This document shows positions 1-6,159 of a stretch of DNA of 13,685 bases, piece after piece. Below the pieces are notes generated by a model, which was given only the letters and a program-made list of their open reading frames with translations, ran no database searches and had not been told where the DNA came from. The position numbers and the translations under genes were made by a program. Source of the stretch: Opitutia bacterium (lineage in GTDB: Bacteria; Verrucomicrobiota; Verrucomicrobiia; Opitutales; JANYDI01); contig JANYDI010000079.1 of NCBI GenBank assembly GCA_025363695.1, positions 1 to 13,685 of the forward strand, in the 5' to 3' direction. Numbering within the stretch: position 1 is the first letter of the stretch; every line of letters starts with the position of its first letter.

Positions 1-4
1 CTTC

Positions 5-86
5 TCGATGGCGATTTATTAAAATATGTAATATTTTAATAAATCGCCATCGAAAGGGGATCCTAAGGGGCACTTGTGCCCCTTAG
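5..86 (-). repeat. Palindromic module A, copy 1 (3' end of mutY)
   Basis: Read from mutY outward, this is a GC palindrome (63-86; CTAAGGGGCAC, TT, GTGCCCCTTAG), a GGATCC box (58-63) and a long AT-rich hairpin (arms 5-27 and 31-53, perfectly complementary, loop GTA). The mutY stop codon (83-85) lies inside the GC palindrome. No T-run follows the GC stem, so it is not a classical intrinsic terminator, although a role in termination or mRNA 3'-end protection is possible. The same architecture recurs six more times in the window. Any module B belonging to this copy would lie left of the window. Confidence 0.85.
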
Positions 87-1087
87 CTCCTTAGCAATGC
101 CTGAATCCAGCGCCTATGCGGCCCTGTGAGCGTAAGAGCGCCTAGATGTTCGATGGGCACCCAAAAGAGCGGCTCTGCTGTCGTATCGGCAACAGCTTCG
201 ATAGTTTTGGGGGCATAGATCGCTTCCTCAAAGCGTTGCGTACTAATACTGCGTTTGCCCAAATAAAGCAAGGCTCCTTTGGGGGTCTGCAGAGCTTCGA
301 CGAGCGGTAATTCGTAAAATCCCGCTAAACGACGGGCCTCAAGCCCATGTCTAAATAATAAAAGCGCGTCATTTTTGTGACAAAAAAACCGTTCAAGCTG
401 AATGCTTGTAAAGCGTTTAGGCTCAAAATGCGGAAAAAGCTCAGGCGTTCCCGATTGGCTTGCCTTGCAAAAGGGCCTCAAGGGGCACAGGCCACACAAG
501 GGCTTGCTTTTCCGACATACAGTGGCCCCTAACTCCATCAAGGCTTGGTTGTGATCGCCAGGGTTTTCACGATTCAAAAGCTCCTGGCAAAAGCCATCCA
601 AGGCCCTGGCCGCACTCCCAGAATCCTTATAACATCGATGATCTCCCGTTAAACGCGTAGCAATACGCACAATATTGCCGTCCACGCAAGCGATAGGGAA
701 ATTTAAGGCAATACTCATAATCGCTGCAGCCGTATAGGCGCCGACTCCCGGAAACTGCCTCCATTGCTGCGGATCCCCAGGAATGGCCCCGAGCTGAACA
801 ACAGCCTGCGCCAGCTTCAGTAAATTACGAGCCCTAGAGTAGTACCCCAAGCCTTGCCACGTGTGTAAAACAGCCTCAGGGCTCGCTTGCGCCAAGGCCT
901 CAAAGCTTGGCCAAAGCGCCATCCAACGCTCAAAATACGGCAACATCGTGTCCACTTGCGTCTGCTGCAACATGAACTCCGAGACCACCGTTGCGTACAC
1001 GCTCGGGAACTCCCGCCACGGCAAACGCCGGCGCTCAGCCCGATACCAGGCCAACAAGGCCGCTCTGAGTGCCGGTAGCGCTTCCAT
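83..1087 (-). CDS. mutY: A/G-specific adenine DNA glycosylase MutY
   Basis: This base-excision repair enzyme removes adenine mispaired with 8-oxoguanine or guanine. The 334 residues match the family length. Visible hallmarks are the helix with catalytic Glu37 in SEFMLQQTQV, the helix-hairpin-helix FPGVGAYTAAAI (about 112-123), the catalytic aspartate Asp136 in VDGNI, and a [4Fe-4S] loop with Cys191, Cys198, Cys201 and Cys207 in the C-x6-C-x2-C-x5-C spacing. The C-terminal part (about 225-334, including GFYELP) fits the NUDIX-like domain that recognises 8-oxoguanine, though it is divergent. The ATG start gives the expected N-terminus with LPWR at 22-25. The 30 bp upstream lead straight into repeat modules, so its promoter lies within repeats or it is read through from the porin gene. 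The stop codon overlaps a repeat palindrome. Confidence 0.96.
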   Translation of the reverse strand: MEALPALRAALLAWYRAERRRLPWREFPSVYATVVSEFMLQQTQVDTMLPYFERWMALWPSFEALAQASPEAVLHTWQGLGYYSRARNLLKLAQAVVQLGAIPGDPQQWRQFPGVGAYTAAAIMSIALNFPIACVDGNIVRIATRLTGDHRCYKDSGSAARALDGFCQELLNRENPGDHNQALMELGATVCRKSKPLCGLCPLRPFCKASQSGTPELFPHFEPKRFTSIQLERFFCHKNDALLLFRHGLEARRLAGFYELPLVEALQTPKGALLYLGKRSISTQRFEEAIYAPKTIEAVADTTAEPLFWVPIEHLGALTLTGPHRRWIQALLRS

Positions 1088-1117
1088 GGGTTAAAGGGCT
1101 AAGGGCGCTTGCAAGGG

Positions 1118-1141
1118 CTAGGGGGCGCTTGCTCCCCTTAG
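1118..1141. repeat. Decayed GC palindrome of module A (upstream of mutY)
   Basis: CTAGGGGG...CTCCCCTTAG with an imperfect middle, followed by GGATGG in place of GGATCC, and then directly by module C. The AT hairpin of module A is absent. A near-duplicate of the left half (GGGCTAAGGGCGCTTGC) lies just before it at about 1096-1112, so this end appears partly duplicated and degraded. It would be the outer A' end of the block lying between the porin gene and mutY. Confidence 0.6.
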
Positions 1142-1144
1142 GAT

Positions 1145-1256
1145 GGTTTTAGGGGGGCATTGGGGGTTGGGACGGCGTCATGGAAGTGACTCACGCACCG
1201 TAGTGCGCTACACACTTCCCTTCCTTGTCCGAACCCCCAATGCCTCCCCTAAAACC
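1145..1256 (-). repeat. Module C foldback, copy 1
   Basis: A foldback of about 112 bp whose ends are GGTTTTAGGGGGGCATTGGG and the imperfect reverse complement ending CCCCTAAAACC. Inside are further short complementary pairs (for example GACGGCGTC near the left, TTGTCCGAA near the right, and GTGACTCAC/GTAGTGCGC motifs). Its reverse complement matches the copy at 6047-6155 along the whole length, with scattered substitutions. It has no plausible coding content. It has the look of a small non-autonomous element, but no target duplication was identified. Confidence 0.75.
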
Positions 1257-1325
1257 GGCTCAAAGCAATTCATAAGATACACCCTCGATCGCTTCGCGAT
1301 CTGTGGGGGTCTTAGTATATTCTAC
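1257..1325 (-). repeat. Module B, copy 1 (carries GATCGCTTCGCGATC)
   Basis: A linking segment between module C and module A. Its reverse complement reads CCCCCACAGATCGCGAAGCG and then GGTGTATCTTATGAATTG, closely matching 5994-6045 downstream of the other complete block. It contains the 15-bp near-perfect palindrome GATCGCTTCGCGATC at 1287-1301. It seems to be neither coding nor a promoter. Confidence 0.7.
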
Positions 1326-1408
1326 CAGGTAGCGATTTTATTAAAATGCATCGCATTTTATAAAATCGCTACCTGTAGGGGATCCTAAGGGGCACTAGTG
1401 CCCCTTGG
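1326..1408 (-). repeat. Module A, copy 2 (3' end of the porin gene)
   Basis: AT-rich hairpin (arms 1326-1349 and 1353-1375, one-base bulge), a GGATCC box at 1380-1385, then the perfect 20-bp palindrome AAGGGGCACTAGTGCCCCTT at 1387-1406. The porin stop codon (1421-1423) is 14 bp from the palindrome. The arm sequence differs from the mutY copy (AGGTAGCGATTTT against CGATGGCGATTT), yet both arms changed together, so pairing is kept. Confidence 0.85.
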
Positions 1409-1420
1409 CCCTTTACTAAA

Positions 1421-2737
1421 CTAAAATAATAGCTGCAAGCGTGCCCCTACCGTATGGTTGCTGCGCTTAGCGGTATTGGACAGGTCAGCCAGGTCGCGTT
1501 CCTTGAACTCGGCGTATTGGTACCCAGCGGTAACCTTTACGGCGTCAGTCATGTAATAGTTTCCGCCCAAGTACCAGGCAACCACCTTGTTAGCAGAAAC
1601 GCCATCATCAGAAGCTCCCTCAACGACAGCAGAAGGGCTAATGAGTGGAATCGCAGCATCATCGGCCCGACCATCAAAACGGCTTGCAGGCACGCGTTTT
1701 GCGTCTACAAAGCTCACAGCGCCAACAAGTTCAACCTTTTCTGTAATTTTGTAGGAAGGAATAATGCTAAAACCATAGGGCGTTACGCTTTTACCGGCTT
1801 CGATAGCATCTTGAACACGGGAAGCATAAAACTCAGCAAGCACTTCTAGGCTTTGCCATTGAAGACGGGTAAAGAGGTTCCAGCCAAACTGATGGGCATT
1901 GAACAAATCGGTCGCGTCCGACTGAGTCTGATTTGGCAGGTAGGCAATAGAACCCCCGAAGTTATAGAAAAGTTCTTCGAAACGGTCTTTGTAGCCCAAT
2001 TGCGCCCACAAAGCAGGATCATGGCTAGACACGATAGACTCACCACCAACGCGATGAGCGCCTCTCACGTCGTCCACCAAAGCATTGGTAACCGCAGCTT
2101 GGTAGTACAAGCCTTCTATGATATCACCGTAAACAAAAAGCCCGGTATAACGATTTCCGAGATTAAGCTTTCCGTCAAAGAACTGATTGGCAGGTGTGCG
2201 CATGAAGGTCTTAATATCGCTGGTAGACATGCCTTCTTCCAGTCCGAAAGGCACGCCACGAAAACCGGCATCAAAGTTCAGACACTCGCTGTGTGTATAG
2301 CTTGCGTAAGCAGAGAGGATGCGTACCGAGTGTACTGCTGCACGATCAGAGCGTGCTGCGTCACCACCGAGCCCGATACCCAAGGTGGCACCAAAGCCTC
2401 CGCCTAAGTCTGCTTCGGCAGTCAGAGCAGCGGCCTGGACGCGGAACTTGCTCACATCCGTTTCATCCGCTAGGATATCGCCGTCCACTTTGGTTTCCTT
2501 GGGCATGTTCGTGACGTATTGAACACGGGTTTCTCCCTTGATTGTGATACGCTGAGAGCGCGAAGAATTCACGGTACCCTGCTTGACGCTATCGACCTCT
2601 TCCCGGGAGACAAGGCCCTTTTCGACAAGAAGATCCGCTAAACTAGTAGGATCCTCAGTATTTTCAGCAAAGGTCGGGAGGGCGCATGCTGCTAAAAAAG
2701 TGGAGATGAGAGAAATTTTTTTGAGATGAGTCTTCAT
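1421..2737 (-). CDS. Outer-membrane porin, OprO/OprP-like
   Basis: A 438-residue predicted outer-membrane beta-barrel protein. Residues 1-24 form a Sec signal peptide (MKTHLKK, a hydrophobic core, then PTFA before Glu25). A short helical segment follows (about 31-53, SLADLLVEKGLVSREEVDSV), then alternating amphipathic strands. The chain ends in GARLQLLF, with the C-terminal phenylalanine typical of BAM substrates. The stretch FRGVPFGLEEGMSTSDIKTF resembles the phosphate-selective porin O/P family, and the general layout also fits the 'putative porin' group. Substrate specificity cannot be read from sequence. It is transcribed divergently from the thioredoxin-like gene, from a 224-bp region holding a plausible sigma-70 promoter. 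The 3' end runs into repeat module A. Confidence 0.85.
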   Translation of the reverse strand: MKTHLKKISLISTFLAACALPTFAENTEDPTSLADLLVEKGLVSREEVDSVKQGTVNSSRSQRITIKGETRVQYVTNMPKETKVDGDILADETDVSKFRVQAAALTAEADLGGGFGATLGIGLGGDAARSDRAAVHSVRILSAYASYTHSECLNFDAGFRGVPFGLEEGMSTSDIKTFMRTPANQFFDGKLNLGNRYTGLFVYGDIIEGLYYQAAVTNALVDDVRGAHRVGGESIVSSHDPALWAQLGYKDRFEELFYNFGGSIAYLPNQTQSDATDLFNAHQFGWNLFTRLQWQSLEVLAEFYASRVQDAIEAGKSVTPYGFSIIPSYKITEKVELVGAVSFVDAKRVPASRFDGRADDAAIPLISPSAVVEGASDDGVSANKVVAWYLGGNYYMTDAVKVTAGYQYAEFKERDLADLSNTAKRSNHTVGARLQLLF

Positions 2738-2803
2738 AGATTGTGATGATAGTGATCGTTTACGGTTTCAATTTCACAGACAGGTATTGAAATGACACCA
2801 CCC

Positions 2804-2832
2804 CTTGTAGACTTGTTTTTTTGCATTTTCAA
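2804..2832 (-). promoter_or_regulatory. Candidate sigma-70 promoter of the porin gene
   Basis: On the minus strand, TTGAAA (2832-2827) and TACAAG (2809-2804) are separated by exactly 17 bp. This predicts a leader of roughly 60 nt before the ATG at 2737. The leader contains a small inverted repeat (TTTCAAT ... ATTGAAA). The rest of the 2738-2961 gap is AT-rich with no repeat modules. No convincing promoter was identified there for the divergent thioredoxin-like gene. The best possibility is TTGAGG followed after 17 bp by TGATTT, near 2904-2932, and it is weak. Confidence 0.4.
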
Positions 2833-2961
2833 GCAAAAAGTTACCTATTCCATCTTTATGCAACCATTATTTAATGGATTCAGCCAAAAGCATTCCAATA
2901 TTATTGAGGTTCTAAAAAAAGACTTGTGATTTAATTTTAACCCTTTAGACTGGTTGGAAGC

Positions 2962-3663
2962 ATGCGTCTTCTTAGCCCCCATTCTGTTTTACTGCGCTTC
3001 CTTGTTTTTGTGGGCCTCCCATGCCTCCTTCAGGGAGCAGAACCAGCGGCTGTGCTTCCCCCGACGGCCCCAACGGCTAAGAGCTCCAAGCCTGCTGGCC
3101 CCAACTGTCGCATGGCAGCCCTTCTCAATGGCAAGCTCTTTAAGCTTGTAGATGGGAAATACGAACCCTATGCCATTGATTATAATAAAGTTGCCTATTT
3201 TGCCATTTATTTTTCAGCCAGTTGGTGCCATCCCTGTATCCAGTTTACCCCGCGCTTGCTCACCTTTTACACTACTTACCATGCCCAGCACCCAAACTTT
3301 GAAATCATTCTGGTACACCATACGGAACGCTCTCCGGCCGCCATGTTACAGTACTTGAAAAGCTCGAGTAAAAAGGCAAACGTCAATGCAACCTTCCCTG
3401 TTATGGGGTTTGAAAACACCCCCCCGGACAAAAAAGACATCAAGGTACATACCACGCAGGCCATTCCAAGCCTCATTATTTTGGACGGCAATGAAAATGT
3501 TCTGGCGCGAAGCTACGACGGCAACAAGTATATTGGGCCCGATAAACCCTTTCAAACACTCAAGGATCTTTTGGGGATTAAGGAAGTCGCACCCTTGCCA
3601 CCCGCAGCGCCAACGCCTACAGCTCCCGTTGCGGCAGGCGCTAAGCCAGTAGGCGCCAAGTGA
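2962..3663 (+). CDS. Secreted thioredoxin-like (nucleoredoxin/tryparedoxin-type) protein
   Basis: A 233-residue thioredoxin-fold protein with an N-terminal signal peptide (about 1-26, ending LLQGA), so it probably acts in the periplasm. The active site is WCHPC (Trp88, Cys89, Cys92) after the strand AYFAIYFSAS, and the conserved cis-proline is Pro169 in QAIPSLIILD. FSASWCHPCIQFTPRL resembles thioredoxin_8/nucleoredoxin-like proteins more than classical thioredoxin (WCGPC). A likely role is disulfide reduction or isomerisation of envelope proteins. The C-terminal 25 residues are Pro/Ala-rich (PLPPAAPTPTAPVAAGAKP) and probably unstructured. The ATG is preceded by GGAAG at very short spacing. 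The gene converges on rpsA, and its TGA is 4 bp from a repeat palindrome. Confidence 0.88.
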   Translation: MRLLSPHSVLLRFLVFVGLPCLLQGAEPAAVLPPTAPTAKSSKPAGPNCRMAALLNGKLFKLVDGKYEPYAIDYNKVAYFAIYFSASWCHPCIQFTPRLLTFYTTYHAQHPNFEIILVHHTERSPAAMLQYLKSSSKKANVNATFPVMGFENTPPDKKDIKVHTTQAIPSLIILDGNENVLARSYDGNKYIGPDKPFQTLKDLLGIKEVAPLPPAAPTPTAPVAAGAKPVGAK

Positions 3664-3667
3664 AAGG

Positions 3668-3756
3668 CCAAGGGGCGCTAGCTCCCCTTGGATCCCCTTT
3701 CCGATGGGCAATTTTACAAAATGCGCAAGCGCATTTATGGTAAAATTGCCCATCGG
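3668..3756 (+). repeat. Module A, copy 3 (3' end of the thioredoxin-like gene)
   Basis: GC palindrome CCAAGGGG ... CCCCTTGG (3668-3691), GGATCC box (3690-3695), then a long hairpin at 3701-3756. The outer stem is CCGATGGGCAATTTTAC / GTAAAATTGCCCATCGG. The inner stem is AAATGCGC / GCGCATTT with loop AA. From 3683 it is identical to the copy upstream of rpsA at 5902. Confidence 0.88.
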
Positions 3757-3778
3757 GATAGGCTATACAAGGCACCCC
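3683..3778 (+). repeat. 96-bp exact direct repeat, left copy
   Basis: Identical base for base to 5902-5997 (constant offset of 2219), beginning in the GC palindrome and covering the GGATCC box, the whole long hairpin and the start of module B. The two copies bracket rpsA in the same orientation, a substrate for homologous recombination. Confidence 0.92.
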
Positions 3779-3850
3779 ACAGGTCGCTTTGCGATCGTTA
3801 AAACGCAACAAAATGGGCTGATCGCGAAGCGATCCGTAACGGGTCTTGTA
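3757..3850. repeat. Two inward-facing module B segments
   Basis: Left half: GGCTATACAAGGCACCCCAC followed by GGTCGCTTTGCGATC (3782-3796). Right half, read on the minus strand: GGGCATACAAGACCCGTTAC followed by the 15-bp palindrome at 3820-3834. Together with modules A on each side they make a symmetrical A-B-B'-A' block filling the convergent gap between the thioredoxin-like gene and rpsA. Confidence 0.65.
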
Positions 3851-3859
3851 TGCCCATTG

Positions 3860-3938
3860 AGGAAGGCGATTTCTCTTTATGCCCCTTGGCATAAAGGAAA
3901 TCGCCTTCCTATGGGGATCCAAGGGGCGTGCCCCTTGG
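3860..3938 (-). repeat. Module A, copy 4 (3' end of rpsA)
   Basis: Hairpin with arms 3860-3883 and 3888-3910 (GGAAGGCGATTTCTCTTTAT against its near-perfect complement, one-base bulge), GGATCC box (3915-3920), and GC palindrome CCAAGGGGC / GCCCCTTGG (3919-3938). The hairpin tip GCCCCTTGGC echoes the GC palindrome. The rpsA stop codon is 22 bp away. Confidence 0.85.
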
Positions 3939-3960
3939 CCCTTCTACCTCCTCTCCTCCC

Positions 3961-5658
3961 CTACGCGTGGCGAGCGGCTTCGGCTTGGGCATCGTTTTGG
4001 GCGCGTTCGAAGATATCGCCAAAATTGCTCAAGGTTTCGCCATGGCTGAGGGATTCGTAGGCTGCTGTTTCAGCGGCCAGGCGATCAGAGTCGTAATGAG
4101 CGGCCTTAATGCTCAGGCCGATACGGCGAGCTTCGTGATCGACCTTGATGACACGGGCGACAACGGGATCGTTTTGGTTCAGGACGTCCTTAACTTTGTC
4201 GACATGGCCTTCAGCGAGCTGGCTGATATGGACAAATCCGTCAATATCTTCCTTCAGGCGAACAAAAACCCCGTTAGGAATAATCTTTGTCACGACGCCT
4301 TCGACGATGTCTCCGACCTTGTAGGAGCCGCTGACTTCCTTCCAAGGATCGACACTGAGTTGCTTGATACCCAACGCAATGCGTTGTTTTTCAGCATCAA
4401 CGCTCAGAACGATGGCATCGACGTCATCACCCTTTTTCATGATTTCGCTTGGGTGATTGATCTTGCGTGTCCAGCTCATGTCTTGGAGGTAGACAACGCC
4501 ATCAATGCCTTCTTCGAGCTCAATAAAGGCGCAGTGCGGGGCCATATTGCGAACCTTACCGCGGATATGGGCTCCGACAGGGTAATTGTGGATGGCCATG
4601 GTCCATGGGTTTTCGTCGAGCTCACGGAAGCTCAAGGAGATACGCTGCTTGTCCTTTTGGATGTCCAGAATGACGGCATCGATCTCATCGCCGACCTTAG
4701 GAAAGTCCAGAGGCTTGACTGCGCGTTTGCCCCAAGAGAACTGGCTAGCATGGACAAGGCCTTCGACGCCGGTTTCCAGCTCAACAAAGCAACCAAAGGC
4801 AACATTGCTGATGACTTTACCACGCACACGCGTACCCTTTGGATAGCGAGCTTCGATTTGGTCCCAAGGATTGGCCCTAAGCTGCTTGAGTCCTAGGGAG
4901 ATACGCCCCTTTTCCTTGTCTACTTCGGTGACGTAAACTTCAATTTCTTCGCCTACCTTGAGGATTTCACGCGGATGCGCTATGCGGCCCCAGCTAATAT
5001 CCTGCGAGGGCAACAGGGCGTCCAGACCGCCTAGGTCGATAAAGGCCCCAAAATCTACTAAATTTTTGACAACACCGCGTACACGCGAGCCTACTTCGAG
5101 TTGATCGAGGAGCTCTTTGCGTTTTTGCTGGCGTTGTTCTTCGATGAGCTCACGACGGGAAACGACAATGTTTTTGCGCTCGAGGTCAATTTTGACCACT
5201 TTCATGTCGAGCGTTTGCCCGATATAGTAGTCAAGATTTTTAGGCGCTTGGGTATCCACTTGGGAAACCGGCAAAAAGGCATCTACGCCAATATTGACCA
5301 TAAGGCCCGCCTTGCCGCCCTTGACCTTGCTTTTTACGCGACCCGAAACAATGGAGCCTTCTTGGCAGCGCTCCATAATGTTTTGCCAATTTTTCTTTTG
5401 CTGCGCCTTGTCGTAGGAAAGCACGGGACGGCCATCCTTGTCTTCTAGGCGTTCCAAAAGGACCTCGATTTTTTCACCGATATGGATGTCGCCCAGATCC
5501 GGGAATTCGTAGGAATTGATGATGCCTTCAGCTTTCGCGCCAATGTCCACGATCACCGCTTTGTCTTGAATTTCAACAATGGTCCCGTCAACAACCGAAC
5601 CTTCTTTTAATTTGCCTAAGCCGCCCTTTTGGAGCAGTTCGTCCATCGTAATACTCAT
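3961..5658 (-). CDS. rpsA: 30S ribosomal protein S1
   Basis: A ribosomal protein that binds mRNA and helps deliver it to the 30S subunit. Six S1 (OB-fold) repeats are visible at about residues 20-84, 101-168, 189-259, 275-345, 361-433 and 448-518. Repeats 3-6 carry the fuller RNA-binding pattern (for example GSRVRGVVKNLVDFGAFIDL) and repeats 1-2 are degenerate, as in ribosome-binding S1. The length is 565 residues from the ATG at 5658 (MSITMDELL), close to E. coli S1 (557). An in-frame ATG at 5742 would add 28 residues unlike any S1 N-terminus, so it was rejected; the ATG at 5646 is also possible. No Shine-Dalgarno is visible, which is common for rpsA. The C-terminal tail after repeat 6 is acidic and Ala-rich. 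The gene is flanked by 96-bp identical repeats. Confidence 0.95.
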   Translation of the reverse strand: MSITMDELLQKGGLGKLKEGSVVDGTIVEIQDKAVIVDIGAKAEGIINSYEFPDLGDIHIGEKIEVLLERLEDKDGRPVLSYDKAQQKKNWQNIMERCQEGSIVSGRVKSKVKGGKAGLMVNIGVDAFLPVSQVDTQAPKNLDYYIGQTLDMKVVKIDLERKNIVVSRRELIEEQRQQKRKELLDQLEVGSRVRGVVKNLVDFGAFIDLGGLDALLPSQDISWGRIAHPREILKVGEEIEVYVTEVDKEKGRISLGLKQLRANPWDQIEARYPKGTRVRGKVISNVAFGCFVELETGVEGLVHASQFSWGKRAVKPLDFPKVGDEIDAVILDIQKDKQRISLSFRELDENPWTMAIHNYPVGAHIRGKVRNMAPHCAFIELEEGIDGVVYLQDMSWTRKINHPSEIMKKGDDVDAIVLSVDAEKQRIALGIKQLSVDPWKEVSGSYKVGDIVEGVVTKIIPNGVFVRLKEDIDGFVHISQLAEGHVDKVKDVLNQNDPVVARVIKVDHEARRIGLSIKAAHYDSDRLAAETAAYESLSHGETLSNFGDIFERAQNDAQAEAARHA

Positions 5659-5886
5659 AAATAAGTGTGCAAACGCTATCCAAGCGCCTGCGTCTAGGCC
5701 CTCGAACGACAAGGCGGGCTTATCCCTTCCCCACGCGGCCAAGTATTAAAAAGGAAGGGCGCCCGATGCCTCGTTAGTAAAAATACCTAGATAAGTTTTT
5801 TGGTCGCGGTGCCGCGCAGCTTCCGATGCTTAGTCAAGAAGAGAAGAAAGGCAAGAGAAAAGTTTGTGAAGACAGGCGTTTAAAGT
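5659..5886 (-). other. rpsA upstream region (228 bp, no gene seen)
   Basis: Non-coding stretch between the rpsA ATG and the next repeat block. It is not covered by modules A, B or C, so it probably carries the rpsA promoter and leader. A TTGACT is present on the minus strand near 5834-5839, but no good -10 lies at the right spacing. The sequence includes several short GC inverted repeats (for example GGGCGCCC at about 5757-5764 and GGTGCCGCGC near 5808). No autoregulatory leader structure could be assigned with confidence. Confidence 0.45.
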
Positions 5887-5887
5887 G

Positions 5888-5975
5888 CTAAGGGGACGCT
5901 GTCCCCTTGGATCCCCTTTCCGATGGGCAATTTTACAAAATGCGCAAGCGCATTTATGGTAAAATTGCCCATCGG
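5888..5975 (+). repeat. Module A, copy 5 (upstream of rpsA)
   Basis: GC palindrome CTAAGGGGAC GCT GTCCCCTTGG (5888-5910), GGATCC box (5909-5914), and a hairpin at 5920-5975 identical to that of copy 3. The GC palindrome faces the rpsA 5' side, about 230 bp from the start codon. Unlike copies 1-4, it does not abut a 3' end. Confidence 0.88.
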
Positions 5976-5997
5976 GATAGGCTATACAAGGCACCCC
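5902..5997 (+). repeat. 96-bp exact direct repeat, right copy
   Basis: Identical to 3683-3778. The identity stops within the C-run of module B (an extra C at 5998) on the right. On the left it stops inside the GC palindrome, whose centre differs (GACGCTG against GCGCTAGC). Confidence 0.92.
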
Positions 5998-6046
5998 CAC
6001 AGATCGCGAAGCGATCCAGGTGTATTTTATGAATTACCTCGAGCCG
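5976..6046 (+). repeat. Module B, copy with the 15-bp palindrome
   Basis: GATAGGCTATACAAGGCACC, then CACAGATCGCGAAGCGATCC (palindrome at 6002-6016), then GGTGTATTTTATGAATTACC and GAGCCGG leading into module C. It matches the reverse complement of 1257-1325 closely, so the order A-B-C is conserved between two blocks in opposite orientations. Confidence 0.72.
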
Positions 6047-6155
6047 GGTTTAGGGGGGCATTGGGGCTTCGGACAAGGAAGTGAAGTGCGTAGCGCACTA
6101 TGGTGCGTGAGTCACTTCAATGACGCCGTCCCAAGCCCCAATGCCCCCCCAAACC
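6047..6155 (+). repeat. Module C foldback, copy 2 (3' end of the pilin operon)
   Basis: A 109-bp element with terminal inverted repeats GGTTTAGGGGGGCATTGGGG and CCCCAATGCCCCCCCAAACC. Inside are further pairs (GGAC/GTCC, AAGTGA/TCACTT, GTGCG/CGCAC), so it can fold end to end. It ends 4 bp from the stop codon of the last pilin gene (6160-6162). Confidence 0.8.
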
Positions 6156-6159
6156 ACCC

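Noticed and set aside
63..86. Classical rho-independent terminators
   Set aside because: The GC stems fit, but the sequence following them on either strand is GGATCC or coding sequence and not a T-run. They are kept as repeats with a possible termination role.
1287..1301. HIP1 (GCGATCGC)-type cyanobacterial repeat
   Set aside because: The motif shares GCGATC, but the palindrome is different and longer (GATCGCGAAGCGATC), is almost confined to repeat module B, and the proteins do not suggest a cyanobacterium.
1143..1388. 81-codon plus-strand frame upstream of mutY
   Set aside because: It is composed entirely of repeat modules C, B and part of A; an open frame by chance.
5..3938. Integron attC sites at gene 3' ends
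   Set aside because: Position and imperfect palindromy suggested it, but the conserved attC core triplets (GTTRRRY / RYYYAAC) are not seen, no integrase gene is present, and the flanking genes (mutY, rpsA) are housekeeping genes in both orientations.
3928..4896. Long plus-strand open frame of 322 codons
   Set aside because: It lies antisense to the last four S1 repeats of rpsA and exists because the sense strand's codon use leaves few stops on the opposite strand. Its translation shows periodicity inherited from the S1 repeats and no independent domain.
5659..5742. 28-residue N-terminal extension of S1 from the upstream ATG
   Set aside because: The added residues have no resemblance to S1 N-termini, whereas the ATG at 5658 gives the typical MSITMDELL start and a normal total length.
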